Position numbers and translations under genes: made by a program. The notes beneath the pieces are model-generated. The model saw only the letters and a list, made by a program, of their open reading frames with translations, had not been told where the DNA came from and did not search any database. Source: Burkholderiales bacterium (GTDB lineage: Bacteria > Pseudomonadota > Gammaproteobacteria > Burkholderiales > Burkholderiaceae_C). Taken from it: DNA of 64,000 nt. Position 1 is the stretch's first letter; each line of letters starts with the position of its first letter. The stretch spans positions 62,001 to 126,000 of the forward strand of contig JAJUGJ010000003.1 of NCBI GenBank assembly GCA_029268225.1, in the 5' to 3' direction. Shown here piece after piece: positions 37,241 through 45,225 of this stretch.

Positions 37241-37741
37241 ATGTTCCAACTGATTCAAAAGCTTGACCGTGGCGTCGCCTCCGCGGAGCGTGTGCTGCTG
37301 GTGGCGCTGACGGCGGCCATCACCGTCATCATGATGGCGCAGGTCATCCTGCGTTATTTCTTCAGCTCGCCCATCTTCTGGGCCGAGGAGATCTCGGTTC
37401 AGCTGCTGGTGTTCGTCACACTGTTCGGTCTGGCGCTGCTGGTGCACCACCAGCAACTCGTCACGATCGATTTCCTGCCGCGGGCCTTGCCGCTGCGTGC
37501 GCGCCATGCCTTGCTGGCGCTGCTGGGTGCCATCACCCTGGTGCTGTTCGCCTACATCGGCTGGCTCAGCTGGGAGTGGGTGCAGCGCGATGACGTGCGC
37601 ATCGAGCTGAGCGCCACCACGCAACTGCCGCGTTGGTACAACTATGCGGCCATGCCGGCCGCCCTGGCGCTGCTGGTGTGGCATCAGTTTGCCGCCATCC
37701 TGCGCGATCTCCATGTGGTCGTGAAGGGAGCCGCCCAATGA
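37241..37741 (+). CDS. dctQ: TRAP transporter small permease (DctQ)
   Basis: A 166-residue protein with four membrane helices and the DctQ signature FWAEEISVQLLVFVTLFGLA (about 46-65). A GTG start at 37223 would overlap the dctP stop, but the ATG at 37241, with GAGAGG ahead, is better. Its stop overlaps the dctM start by four bases. Confidence 0.92.
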   Translation: MFQLIQKLDRGVASAERVLLVALTAAITVIMMAQVILRYFFSSPIFWAEEISVQLLVFVTLFGLALLVHHQQLVTIDFLPRALPLRARHALLALLGAITLVLFAYIGWLSWEWVQRDDVRIELSATTQLPRWYNYAAMPAALALLVWHQFAAILRDLHVVVKGAAQ

Positions 37742-39015
37742 CCGCCTTGATCATCTTCTTTGGCCTGCTGTTTGCCGGCCTGCCCATCGTCGCCACCATC
37801 CTGGCCGGCGCCGTGGCCTTCATGGCCACCAACGACCTGTCGGTGCTGTTCGACTCCATTCCCATCCAGTTCTACGGTGCGCTGGAAATCAACAGCTTGC
37901 TGGCCATTCCGTTGTTCCTGCTGGTCGGCGAGATCATGAACAAGGGCGGCCTGACCCAGCGCCTCATCGCCGTCACGGAAGTGCTGGTCGGGGGCCTGCG
38001 TGGGGGGCTGGCGTACGCCAACCTCTTCACCAACGCCATGGCCGCTTCCATCCTCGGCTCGGCCGTGGCGCAGATCGGCGTCATGAGCAAGGTCATGATT
38101 CCGGCCATGGAGAAGGCGGGTTACGACCGTGCGTTCTCCGGGGCGGTCACCGTGTCTTCGGGCTTGCTCGGACCCATCATCCCGCCGTCCATGCTGATGA
38201 TCATCTACGGTGTGGTGGCTGTGCAGCCCATCGCCCCGCTGTTCATTGCCGGCATCGTGCCGGGCATCCTGATCGTGGTTGCGCTGGCCTTGGTCATCTT
38301 CCTCTACGGCGTGTTCGGGCCCGGCCTGCCCAAGGGCGAGCGCGGCCATCGCTCCGAGTCGTTCAAGATCGTGCTGGCCGGTCTGGTGCCGGGCCTGATC
38401 CCGCTGGTCGTCATCGCCGGCATCATGCTGGGCATCATGACCCCGACCGAATCGGGCGCCGTGGCCTCCATCATCGCGCTGGTGCTGGGTTTTGCTTACC
38501 GCGAGATCAAGGTGCGTGACCTGGGCAAGATCTTCCTGGACGTGGCCACCAACACCGCCACCATCACGGGCCTGATCGCTGCGGCCTCGGTGATGAGCTG
38601 GGCGCTCGCCTTCCAGGGCGTGCCGGATCTGGTGGTGGAGTGGATGAAGAACCTCACCGACTCGCCCTTCGTCTTCCTGCTGCTGGTCATCGTCATGCTG
38701 CTGATCCTGGGCATGTTCCTGGAAAGCATCAGCGTGCTGATCGTGGTCGTGCCGCTGCTCATGCCGGTGGTCACCAGCCTGGGCATCGATCCGATCCATT
38801 TCGGCGTCATCTGCACCGTGGCCACCGTGATCGGCCTGGTCACTCCGCCGGTCGGCCCCGGGCTCTACATCGCGATGGTGCAGGCGGACATCCGCATGGG
38901 CGCGCTGTTCAAAGCCACCATTCCCTTCCTGATCGCGGTTCTGGCCGTGCTGATCCTGATCGCCGCGGTGCCACAGCTGTCCACCTGGCTGCCCGCCTTG
39001 ATGACATCGAACTGA
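37738..39015 (+). CDS. dctM: TRAP transporter large permease (DctM)
   Basis: A 425-residue membrane protein with about 12 hydrophobic segments, the sodium-coupled permease of the system. The sequence has the DctM-type LFIAGIVPGILIVVAL stretch and the conserved GIMTPTESGAVASI. It starts at ATG 37738 in the overlap with dctQ. A terminator follows at 39048. Confidence 0.95.
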   Translation: MTALIIFFGLLFAGLPIVATILAGAVAFMATNDLSVLFDSIPIQFYGALEINSLLAIPLFLLVGEIMNKGGLTQRLIAVTEVLVGGLRGGLAYANLFTNAMAASILGSAVAQIGVMSKVMIPAMEKAGYDRAFSGAVTVSSGLLGPIIPPSMLMIIYGVVAVQPIAPLFIAGIVPGILIVVALALVIFLYGVFGPGLPKGERGHRSESFKIVLAGLVPGLIPLVVIAGIMLGIMTPTESGAVASIIALVLGFAYREIKVRDLGKIFLDVATNTATITGLIAAASVMSWALAFQGVPDLVVEWMKNLTDSPFVFLLLVIVMLLILGMFLESISVLIVVVPLLMPVVTSLGIDPIHFGVICTVATVIGLVTPPVGPGLYIAMVQADIRMGALFKATIPFLIAVLAVLILIAAVPQLSTWLPALMTSN

Positions 39016-39047
39016 GACCAGGCTGACCCCTGAGGTGACGCCCCTCA

Positions 39048-39088
39048 CGCGCCCCGCCACACGCTGCTGTGCCGGGGCGCGTTGTCTT
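39048..39088 (+). terminator. Terminator of the TRAP operon
   Basis: A nine-bp stem (CGCGCCCCG at 39048-39056 and CGGGGCGCG at 39073-39081) with a 16-base loop, then TTGTCTT. Confidence 0.65.
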
Positions 39089-39135
39089 GACGGCGCAGAT
39101 GTCATACCAACAACGTGTGCCATTTGCTGCAGCGC

Positions 39136-39149
39136 ATCAAGATGTTGAT
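39136..39149. promoter_or_regulatory. Palindrome upstream of the ABC binding-protein gene
   Basis: ATCAA-GATG-TTGAT is a perfect inverted repeat ending 35 bases before the start codon at 39185. An operator is possible, but no regulator was identified. Confidence 0.3.
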
Positions 39150-39184
39150 AATGCCCGCTACCCCCCCCATGAACAGGTAGCACG

Positions 39185-40360
39185 ATGGCGTTGACAAAGT
39201 CTTTCCTTTCGCTCTCCGTGGCGCTGGTCGCCTCCACCTTGTCAGCTTCTGCGCTGGCGGCCGAAGCCCTCAAGATCGGCATGGTGCTGCCCCTGAGCGG
39301 TCCTTACGCCTCTTATGGTCAGCAAATCGAGCGTGGCGCGCGTGTGTACCTTCAACAGCACGGTGGCCAGATTGCCGGCCGCAAGGTGGAGTTGGTACTC
39401 AAGGACGACACGGGCGTGTCCCCAGATGCGGCCAAACGCGCTGCGCAAGAGTTGCTGAGCACCCACAAGGTCGACATCCTTGCCGGCTTTGGCCTGACCC
39501 CCAGCGCACTGGCCGTGGCACCCCTGGCCACCGCGGCCCGCAAGCCCATGATCGTGATGAACGCCGCGGCTTCCAAGGTCACGACGCAGTCCAATTACAT
39601 CGTGCGCGTGTCGCAAACACTGCCCCAGGTCACGGCGCCCCTGGCCACCTGGAGCGCCATGAACCGCGTCAACAAGGTGTTCACCCTGGTGAGTGACTAC
39701 GGCCCGGGACACGATGCCGAGGCCGAGTTCAAACGCACCTTCAAGTCCCTGGGCGGCAAGATCGTGGGCGATCTCCGTATCCCGGTCGGACAACTCGACT
39801 TCGCCAAAGTCCTGCCACGCATCCAGGCCACCCAGGCCGAGGCCGTGTTCCTGTTCGTGCCGCCGGGTGAGCAAACCGTGGCCTTCATCAAGGCCTTCTC
39901 TCAGGCCGGGCTCGACAAGGCCGGCGTGCGCATCATCGCCACCGGTGACCTGACCGAGGAAGGTTCGCTCGACGCCATGGGCGACAGCGCCCTGGGCCTC
40001 ATCACCGCCCACCACTACGCGCAAAGCCACCCCTCGGCAGAGAACAAGGCCTATGTGCAGGCCTACACCCAGGCCTACCCGACCAGCCGTCCCAACTACA
40101 TGTCCGTGGGCGGATATGACGGGCTGCAGTTGGTGGCCAAGGTGCTGGCCAAAACCGGTGGCGATGCCAGTGGTGACCGTTTCGTGGCCACCGCCAAAGG
40201 CCTGAGCTGGACCAGCCCCCGCGGGGTCGTGACCATCGACGCCCTCACCCGTGACGTGGTGCAGACGGTCTACATCCGCAAGGTGCAACGCGTGAATGGC
40301 CAACTGCACAACGTCGAGTTCGACAAGATCTCCAACGTCAAGGATCCCGGCAAAGAGTGA
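39185..40360 (+). CDS. ABC transporter substrate-binding protein, LivK type, orphan
   Basis: A 391-residue periplasmic binding protein of the branched-chain amino-acid/amide family (Peripla_BP_6). Signal peptide ends at SASALAAEAL, and the mature start AEALKIGMVLPLSGPYASYG is typical. The usual partners LivH/M/G/F are absent from the window, so it is an orphan that must use transport genes elsewhere, or act alone as a sensor. It converges with the next set of genes on the minus strand, 24 bases apart. Confidence 0.88.
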   Translation: MALTKSFLSLSVALVASTLSASALAAEALKIGMVLPLSGPYASYGQQIERGARVYLQQHGGQIAGRKVELVLKDDTGVSPDAAKRAAQELLSTHKVDILAGFGLTPSALAVAPLATAARKPMIVMNAAASKVTTQSNYIVRVSQTLPQVTAPLATWSAMNRVNKVFTLVSDYGPGHDAEAEFKRTFKSLGGKIVGDLRIPVGQLDFAKVLPRIQATQAEAVFLFVPPGEQTVAFIKAFSQAGLDKAGVRIIATGDLTEEGSLDAMGDSALGLITAHHYAQSHPSAENKAYVQAYTQAYPTSRPNYMSVGGYDGLQLVAKVLAKTGGDASGDRFVATAKGLSWTSPRGVVTIDALTRDVVQTVYIRKVQRVNGQLHNVEFDKISNVKDPGKE

Positions 40361-40384
40361 GTTGCCCGCCGTGTCCCGGAAACT

Positions 40385-42250
40385 TCACGGGGCAGCGTCA
40401 TCCGGCAAGCGTTGCAGAGCGTAGCCTGTGACGCTGACCGCATTGTTCGCGTTCACCCAGACGCGGACCTCCAACTCATTGACGTCCCGATCGAGGTGAA
40501 CGACCGCATCCCGAACCAACTCACCGTTGGCGTTGGGCCGCAGGTCAAACTTCGCATGAATCTGGCGACCGGTGCGTGAAGCCAAGTCCACATAAGCACC
40601 CTCGGTGAACCGCGAGGTGCCATTCACCACCAGCTGATAGCGACCCGCATGCAAGAAGCGATACGGGCCGTACAACAGGAAGCCACGACGCCCATCTGTG
40701 GTTCGGGCTCCCTCGCTGGTGGTGCCCACTGCCGAGGGCAGCCGCAGCAAATCCTCGTCCATGATCCTCAAGCCAGGTTGATACCGGTTTAGCCTCAACA
40801 CCTGCACGTTGTCACTCAAGCGCTGCACGCCGGCCGCCTTGAACTGGCCCACCGAGCGTGCAATCTGTTGCTGGCAGGTGTCGGCCGTTTCGTTCAGGCA
40901 GTAAACATCCACATGCCCGTGCTGCTGGATGTGTTGCGTCATGTAGGCCAGGGCCGCGTCCCGGTTGGCTTCACCACGGAAAGCCAGCCCGTAGGCCTCT
41001 TGCTGATGCAGCATGTCGCGCAGCACCGATGGCCACACCACCCAATAGTCGCCTGCATACAGGTGACCACCCGGGCGTGTCTGGGTATTCACCCGCTGGA
41101 AAACCTTGTATTGCTCGACTGGGAGGGGCGTCGTCCATGTCGCGACGGCGGCGACCAGTGCCGCAACCACAGCCGCCAGCTTGCCCAGCGCCGGCTTGAG
41201 CAGGCACAGCGCGTGCGTGACGAACAGCGTCCCCAACAACAGCAAGGCAAAAATCACATAGGTGAAGTAGCGCCATGAAAACTGATTGATGGCCACCCAT
41301 CCACTGCTTGCAAAAAGCACAAACCATCCCGCTGAGAACACCAGCGCGCCAGCGACGATGTAGCGAGTGGCACGTCCGCACTTAGGCGCCGAGGGGCTGG
41401 CACCTGAGCGGGCCAGCAGCCACGCACCGAAGACACAGCCTGCGAAGACCAGCGACGCGGTCCCGCGCAGGGTTTCCAGCAGACCCAGTCCCACGCGCCG
41501 TGCACCCGTCGGCAAAAGAGACAGGTCGAAATGGCCGTACGAGGCGTCGCCGAACTGGCGTGAAATCAGCGTCCACGACACGAAGGCCAAAATGGCCAGC
41601 CCGCCCCAGGCAAGCTCCGCGGGCGCAGGTCGACGCCGGTACAGCGTCAATACCATGACCGCGAAGACGGCAGGTATCACCGTTGACGGATTCATCCCCA
41701 TCGCGACGGTCAACGTGAGCGCCGGCAGCACCCATGACCACCAGCGCGCAGACCGTCGGTTCACCACCAGATACAGGGACAACCCACCCAGCAGCGCGGC
41801 CAAGGCGTATTCGATGTGTCCGATCGCGATCTCCCCGATCGCGCGAGGCGTGAGCATCAGGACGAACGCCGACGACATCACCATCAACGCCTGGAGTGCC
41901 GTCGCATTCACATCCGTGGCCTTCAACACCTTGGCGGCAAAGTGCGAAAACAGGTACAGCAAGGAGAAGCAGGACAAGGCTGTCAGCCACAGGACCGCGA
42001 ACAAGTTCGCAGCAGGATCCCGCAGCCACGTGGTGGCCCAGGGCAGCACATTGAGCAGCCGGTTTTGTCCCCAGTAATACAAGGTCAGCTTCTGTAGCGA
42101 CATGACCGTGTTGATCAGGATGTCGGCGTTGAGCGCCGTTGGCCCGAACTTCCAGACGGTCATGGTCGACATGACGCACAGCCAGATGCAGGCCAACCCC
42201 AGGGACAGGCGCGTCCCAGCCTTCTTCATTGTCCCGACCTGCGCACTCAT
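40385..42250 (-). CDS. Polytopic membrane protein, GT-C-like (candidate lipid-linked sugar transferase)
   Basis: A 621-residue protein, start at ATG 42250 overlapping the previous stop by four bases. It has about ten to twelve hydrophobic helices (about 10-400) and a 200-residue extracytoplasmic C-terminus with two cysteines (YCLNETADTCQ) and a beta-rich end. I do not recognise it by family. Its position last in a GtrB-GtrA set is where a strain-specific glycosyltransferase sits in gtr operons, using undecaprenyl-phosphate-sugar in the periplasm. That is an inference from context; the topology fits. Confidence 0.7.
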   Translation of the reverse strand: MSAQVGTMKKAGTRLSLGLACIWLCVMSTMTVWKFGPTALNADILINTVMSLQKLTLYYWGQNRLLNVLPWATTWLRDPAANLFAVLWLTALSCFSLLYLFSHFAAKVLKATDVNATALQALMVMSSAFVLMLTPRAIGEIAIGHIEYALAALLGGLSLYLVVNRRSARWWSWVLPALTLTVAMGMNPSTVIPAVFAVMVLTLYRRRPAPAELAWGGLAILAFVSWTLISRQFGDASYGHFDLSLLPTGARRVGLGLLETLRGTASLVFAGCVFGAWLLARSGASPSAPKCGRATRYIVAGALVFSAGWFVLFASSGWVAINQFSWRYFTYVIFALLLLGTLFVTHALCLLKPALGKLAAVVAALVAAVATWTTPLPVEQYKVFQRVNTQTRPGGHLYAGDYWVVWPSVLRDMLHQQEAYGLAFRGEANRDAALAYMTQHIQQHGHVDVYCLNETADTCQQQIARSVGQFKAAGVQRLSDNVQVLRLNRYQPGLRIMDEDLLRLPSAVGTTSEGARTTDGRRGFLLYGPYRFLHAGRYQLVVNGTSRFTEGAYVDLASRTGRQIHAKFDLRPNANGELVRDAVVHLDRDVNELEVRVWVNANNAVSVTGYALQRLPDDAAP

Positions 42251-42846
42251 GATCCACATGTGTAGCTGGGTGCCGGGCCGCTGGCGCGGAATGGGTCCGT
42301 CAGGTCGTCGTTGTACTGCCCCATCAGCAGGCGCTGCTTGGGAAGCCAGTGCAATCTGAAATAGCGGCTGAAGGTTGCCAAGTCGCGCCCCTTGGGGGTC
42401 AGCAGGACACAACCGTTCCGAATGACGATGGTGCCCGACGCCAACTGTTCCGTGAGTCGCACATCCACCAGTCGATGCTCCTTCATGTACTCCTGTGTGA
42501 AGACCGCCTCAAACGCCGCCTGCTGGATGCCACCACCACGCTGCTGCAGCTTTTCCAGAATGTAGAAAGACAGCGACCGGTCGATCACCGTGGGCACCGA
42601 AATGGCAAAGGCATAGCCACCCAGCAGCCAGATCAAGACGAGCTGCGCCTTCTCGAACCCTCCCAATGCCCGAAAGTACCGCATCCCGAACAACACCGCG
42701 CCGGCCACCCCGGCGGCCAGCACGGCGTCCAGGATGGCCGAGTAAAAGACGACATTGACCTTGAAGTAGGTGATGTGCGCGTGATAGACCGCCAACAAGA
42801 CGGCTACGAAGAACAAGCTTGCAGTCAATGCGCGAATAAATTTCAT
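42247..42846 (-). CDS. Small membrane protein with possible cytoplasmic winged-helix-like domain
   Basis: A 199-residue protein, start at ATG 42846 overlapping gtrA by four bases. Three or so hydrophobic segments lie near residues 5-20, 30-55 and 65-90. The remaining ~100 residues are soluble and look like a helix-turn-helix/wing arrangement around LEKLQQRGGGIQQAAFEAVF and GTIVIRNGCVLLTPKGRDLA. No family recognised. It is conserved in its position between GtrA and the GT-C-like protein, with four-base overlaps on both sides. Confidence 0.6.
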   Translation of the reverse strand: MKFIRALTASLFFVAVLLAVYHAHITYFKVNVVFYSAILDAVLAAGVAGAVLFGMRYFRALGGFEKAQLVLIWLLGGYAFAISVPTVIDRSLSFYILEKLQQRGGGIQQAAFEAVFTQEYMKEHRLVDVRLTEQLASGTIVIRNGCVLLTPKGRDLATFSRYFRLHWLPKQRLLMGQYNDDLTDPFRASGPAPSYTCGS

Positions 42847-43229
42847 GATTTGAAGATCAGGAACTTGTTGCCCACATAACTCAGGGCCATCTGCATGGCC
42901 GTGACGATCACAAAACCGGCCCGATAGTCCAGCCCATGGCGGTCGGTCCATAGCCACAAACACAGGCCATGCAAAGCGGCCGTGGCCCCGTACAACAAGC
43001 CGAAGCCGAGTGCCTGGCGGTGGAAACTGCCCACGGTGTGCTGGAACACGAAATAGCGGCTCCCCAAGAAAGAGGCCGAGATGCCAAACAGCGCCGCCAC
43101 CGCATTGGCCATGCCTGCGGACCGAAAGCCGAAGACCTCGATGTTCAGCATGAGCACGCCATAGTGCACGGCGGTGGCCAGCACGCCATTGAGGACGTAC
43201 CTGAAAACCTCGTGCGCCCGGGCACTCAT
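42843..43229 (-). CDS. gtrA: GtrA family flippase-like membrane protein
   Basis: A 128-residue protein with four hydrophobic helices and the GtrA/DPMS-like pattern FRYVLNGVLATAVHYGVLML near the N-terminus. GtrA proteins are thought to move undecaprenyl-phosphate-sugar across the inner membrane. It overlaps GtrB and the next gene by four bases each. Confidence 0.9.
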   Translation of the reverse strand: MSARAHEVFRYVLNGVLATAVHYGVLMLNIEVFGFRSAGMANAVAALFGISASFLGSRYFVFQHTVGSFHRQALGFGLLYGATAALHGLCLWLWTDRHGLDYRAGFVIVTAMQMALSYVGNKFLIFKS

Positions 43230-44191
43230 GGCGATGTCGTGGGCAACGCCGTGCTCACCACTTCATCAATGAAGTCCTGATGCGCGACGGCGGTCGTGAC
43301 CGTGCCGCCTCGCATCACGCCGGTCAGCATCAGCGTCATCAGCGCGAGGGCGCCGGTTTGCAGGAGCATCAGCACCAAAATGCCCAGTGCGATCGAAAAC
43401 CATCCGGGGGTCGAAAAGCCGATCAGCTTCAAGACGATGGCGGCCGAGATACCCAAGATGGACAGGGCTGCGATGCCTGCGCAAGCCAGCCCCACACGCA
43501 CCAGCACGTCCTCGGCAAACACCATCAGCCCCTTGAAACCGTGCAAGGCCAGGCCCACGAAATTCATCTTGGACTTGCCCGCGTAGCGGGGCCCACGGTC
43601 CAGAGGACACACACCTGTTCGCAGCTTGGACGCCAGCACCGCTCCCGCCACATGAATGGGCAACTCCTGCATGGCCACCAGGCGTTTGACAGCCCCTGGC
43701 TTGAGCGCCATGAAGTTGCCAAAGCTGATCGCGCGGCCGGTCATCAACCGGAAGAAGCGCTTGTAGACCATGTAGAACGCCTTGAATCGCCATGTCTCCA
43801 CCCGACGCTTGCGCTGAGCCACCACCACGTCCAGCGCCGGAGCCTCCAGCATCGCCAGCAGGTCGCGCAGCGTCGAAGGCAGGTCCTCGCCGTCGGAGTC
43901 CATCACCACCACACGCTGCTGCGCATGTAGGCGCTCCGCCACGTAACTCAGGCCAATGGCGATGGCCCGCTGATGGCCGACATTGCGCTTCAATTTGAGC
44001 ACCACACCCTCGACCGGTGCTGCTTTCAGGCTCCCCACGTCGACCGGGTGGTGGACGGAGCCATCGTCCACGGCTACCACGAACACGTCATCGCCCCATT
44101 CGGTCGCCAATTCCTTGAACAGGCGGCTACTCGCCTCCGTGTCCTCATAGATGGGTGTGACCACGATCACACGATGGCGCGGGTTGATCAT
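43226..44191 (-). CDS. gtrB: GtrB-type polyprenyl-phosphate glycosyltransferase (GT2)
   Basis: A 321-residue GT-A enzyme with two C-terminal membrane helices. The nucleotide part starts [14 protein letters not shown], the DXD-like motif is [11 protein letters not shown] (about 95-105), and [14 protein letters not shown] is typical of the family. It makes undecaprenyl-phosphate-sugar from a nucleotide sugar in the cytoplasm. Because a UDP-glucuronate decarboxylase-like gene is directly upstream, the likely donor is UDP-xylose; this is inference. Confidence 0.88.
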   Translation of the reverse strand: MINPRHRVIVVTPIYEDTEASSRLFKELATEWGDDVFVVAVDDGSVHHPVDVGSLKAAPVEGVVLKLKRNVGHQRAIAIGLSYVAERLHAQQRVVVMDSDGEDLPSTLRDLLAMLEAPALDVVVAQRKRRVETWRFKAFYMVYKRFFRLMTGRAISFGNFMALKPGAVKRLVAMQELPIHVAGAVLASKLRTGVCPLDRGPRYAGKSKMNFVGLALHGFKGLMVFAEDVLVRVGLACAGIAALSILGISAAIVLKLIGFSTPGWFSIALGILVLMLLQTGALALMTLMLTGVMRGGTVTTAVAHQDFIDEVVSTALPTTSP

Positions 44192-45141
44192 GACGCGAGC
44201 AAGTTCTTGAAATAGTCGATGGTGCGGGTCAGCCCCTCCTCCAGATGGACCTGGGGGCTCCAGTTCAGTGCCGTCTTGGCCAGGGTGATGTCGGGCTGGC
44301 GCTGTTGGGGGTCGTCCTGGGGCAAGGGCCGCATCACCAGCCTGGAGCGTCCGCCCACCATCCGCAAGATCGTCTCGGCCAACTCCAGAATCGTGAACTC
44401 CCCCGGGTTGCCCATGTTGATGGGGCCTGTCAAGGCTGCCGGGCTGGCCATCATCCGCACGAAACCCTCGACCATGTCGTCCACGTAGCAGAAGCTGCGG
44501 GTCTGTGAGCCATCCCCGTAAATGGTGATGTCCTCGCCACGCAGGGCCTGAACGATGAAATTGCTGACCACCCGACCATCATTGGGGTGCATGCGTGGGC
44601 CATAGGTGTTGAAAATGCGGACCACCTTGACCTCCAGACCATGCTGGCGCCAGTAATCAAAAAACAGCGTTTCCGCGCAACGCTTGCCCTCGTCGTAACA
44701 GGAGCGAATACCGATCGGGTTCACACGTCCCCAGTAGCCCTCGGGTTGGGGGTGGATCTCGGGGTCACCGTATACCTCGCTGGTCGACGCCTGAAAAATG
44801 CGTGCCTTCGTGCGCTTGGCCAGGCCCAGCATGTTGATCGCGCCATGCACGCTGGTCTTGGTGGTTTGAACCGGGTCCCGCTGGTAATGGATCGGAGAGG
44901 CCGGGCAGGCCAGGTTGTAGATCTCGTCCACCTCGACATAGAGCGGGAAGGTCACGTCGTGACGCATCAACTCGAAATGCGGGTTGCCCAGCAGGTGGGC
45001 CACATTGTCCTTGGTGCCGCTGTAAAAATTGTCTACACACAGAACGTCGCAGTCCTGTTGCAGCAAGCGCTCACAGAGGTGTGAGCCCAGGAACCCGGCG
45101 CCGCCTGTGACCAGCACTCGTTTTCGATTGGCGATACGCAA
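44188..45141 (-). CDS. UDP-glucuronic acid decarboxylase (UDP-xylose synthase) family
   Basis: A 317-residue extended SDR. It has the NAD-binding GGAGFLG (13-19), STSEVYGDP (119-127) and the catalytic YxxxK at Tyr149/Lys153. The [11 protein letters not shown] and [20 protein letters not shown]-type signatures (here [11 protein letters not shown] and [14 protein letters not shown]) are characteristic of UXS-type proteins that convert UDP-glucuronate to UDP-xylose. The start is a TTG with AAAGGGG just upstream. A possible internal promoter lies in the 84 bases before it (-35 TTGGAG at 45199-45194, -10 TATGCT at 45177-45172, spacing 16). Confidence 0.9.
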   Translation of the reverse strand: MRIANRKRVLVTGGAGFLGSHLCERLLQQDCDVLCVDNFYSGTKDNVAHLLGNPHFELMRHDVTFPLYVEVDEIYNLACPASPIHYQRDPVQTTKTSVHGAINMLGLAKRTKARIFQASTSEVYGDPEIHPQPEGYWGRVNPIGIRSCYDEGKRCAETLFFDYWRQHGLEVKVVRIFNTYGPRMHPNDGRVVSNFIVQALRGEDITIYGDGSQTRSFCYVDDMVEGFVRMMASPAALTGPINMGNPGEFTILELAETILRMVGGRSRLVMRPLPQDDPQQRQPDITLAKTALNWSPQVHLEEGLTRTIDYFKNLLAS

Positions 45142-45171
45142 GACGGTGCCCCTTTATTAGAAAAAGCGACC

Positions 45172-45199
45172 AGCATATCGCGAGCAGCAGACACTCCAA
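45172..45199 (-). promoter_or_regulatory. Possible internal promoter before the UXS-like gene
   Basis: On the minus strand TTGGAG and TATGCT are separated by 16 bases. This is the only sizeable gap in the ten-gene leftward set, so the last five genes may also be expressed alone. Weak match. Confidence 0.35.
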
Positions 45200-45225
45200 A
45201 GGGCCGGGCCAAGAGTGAGCGTATC

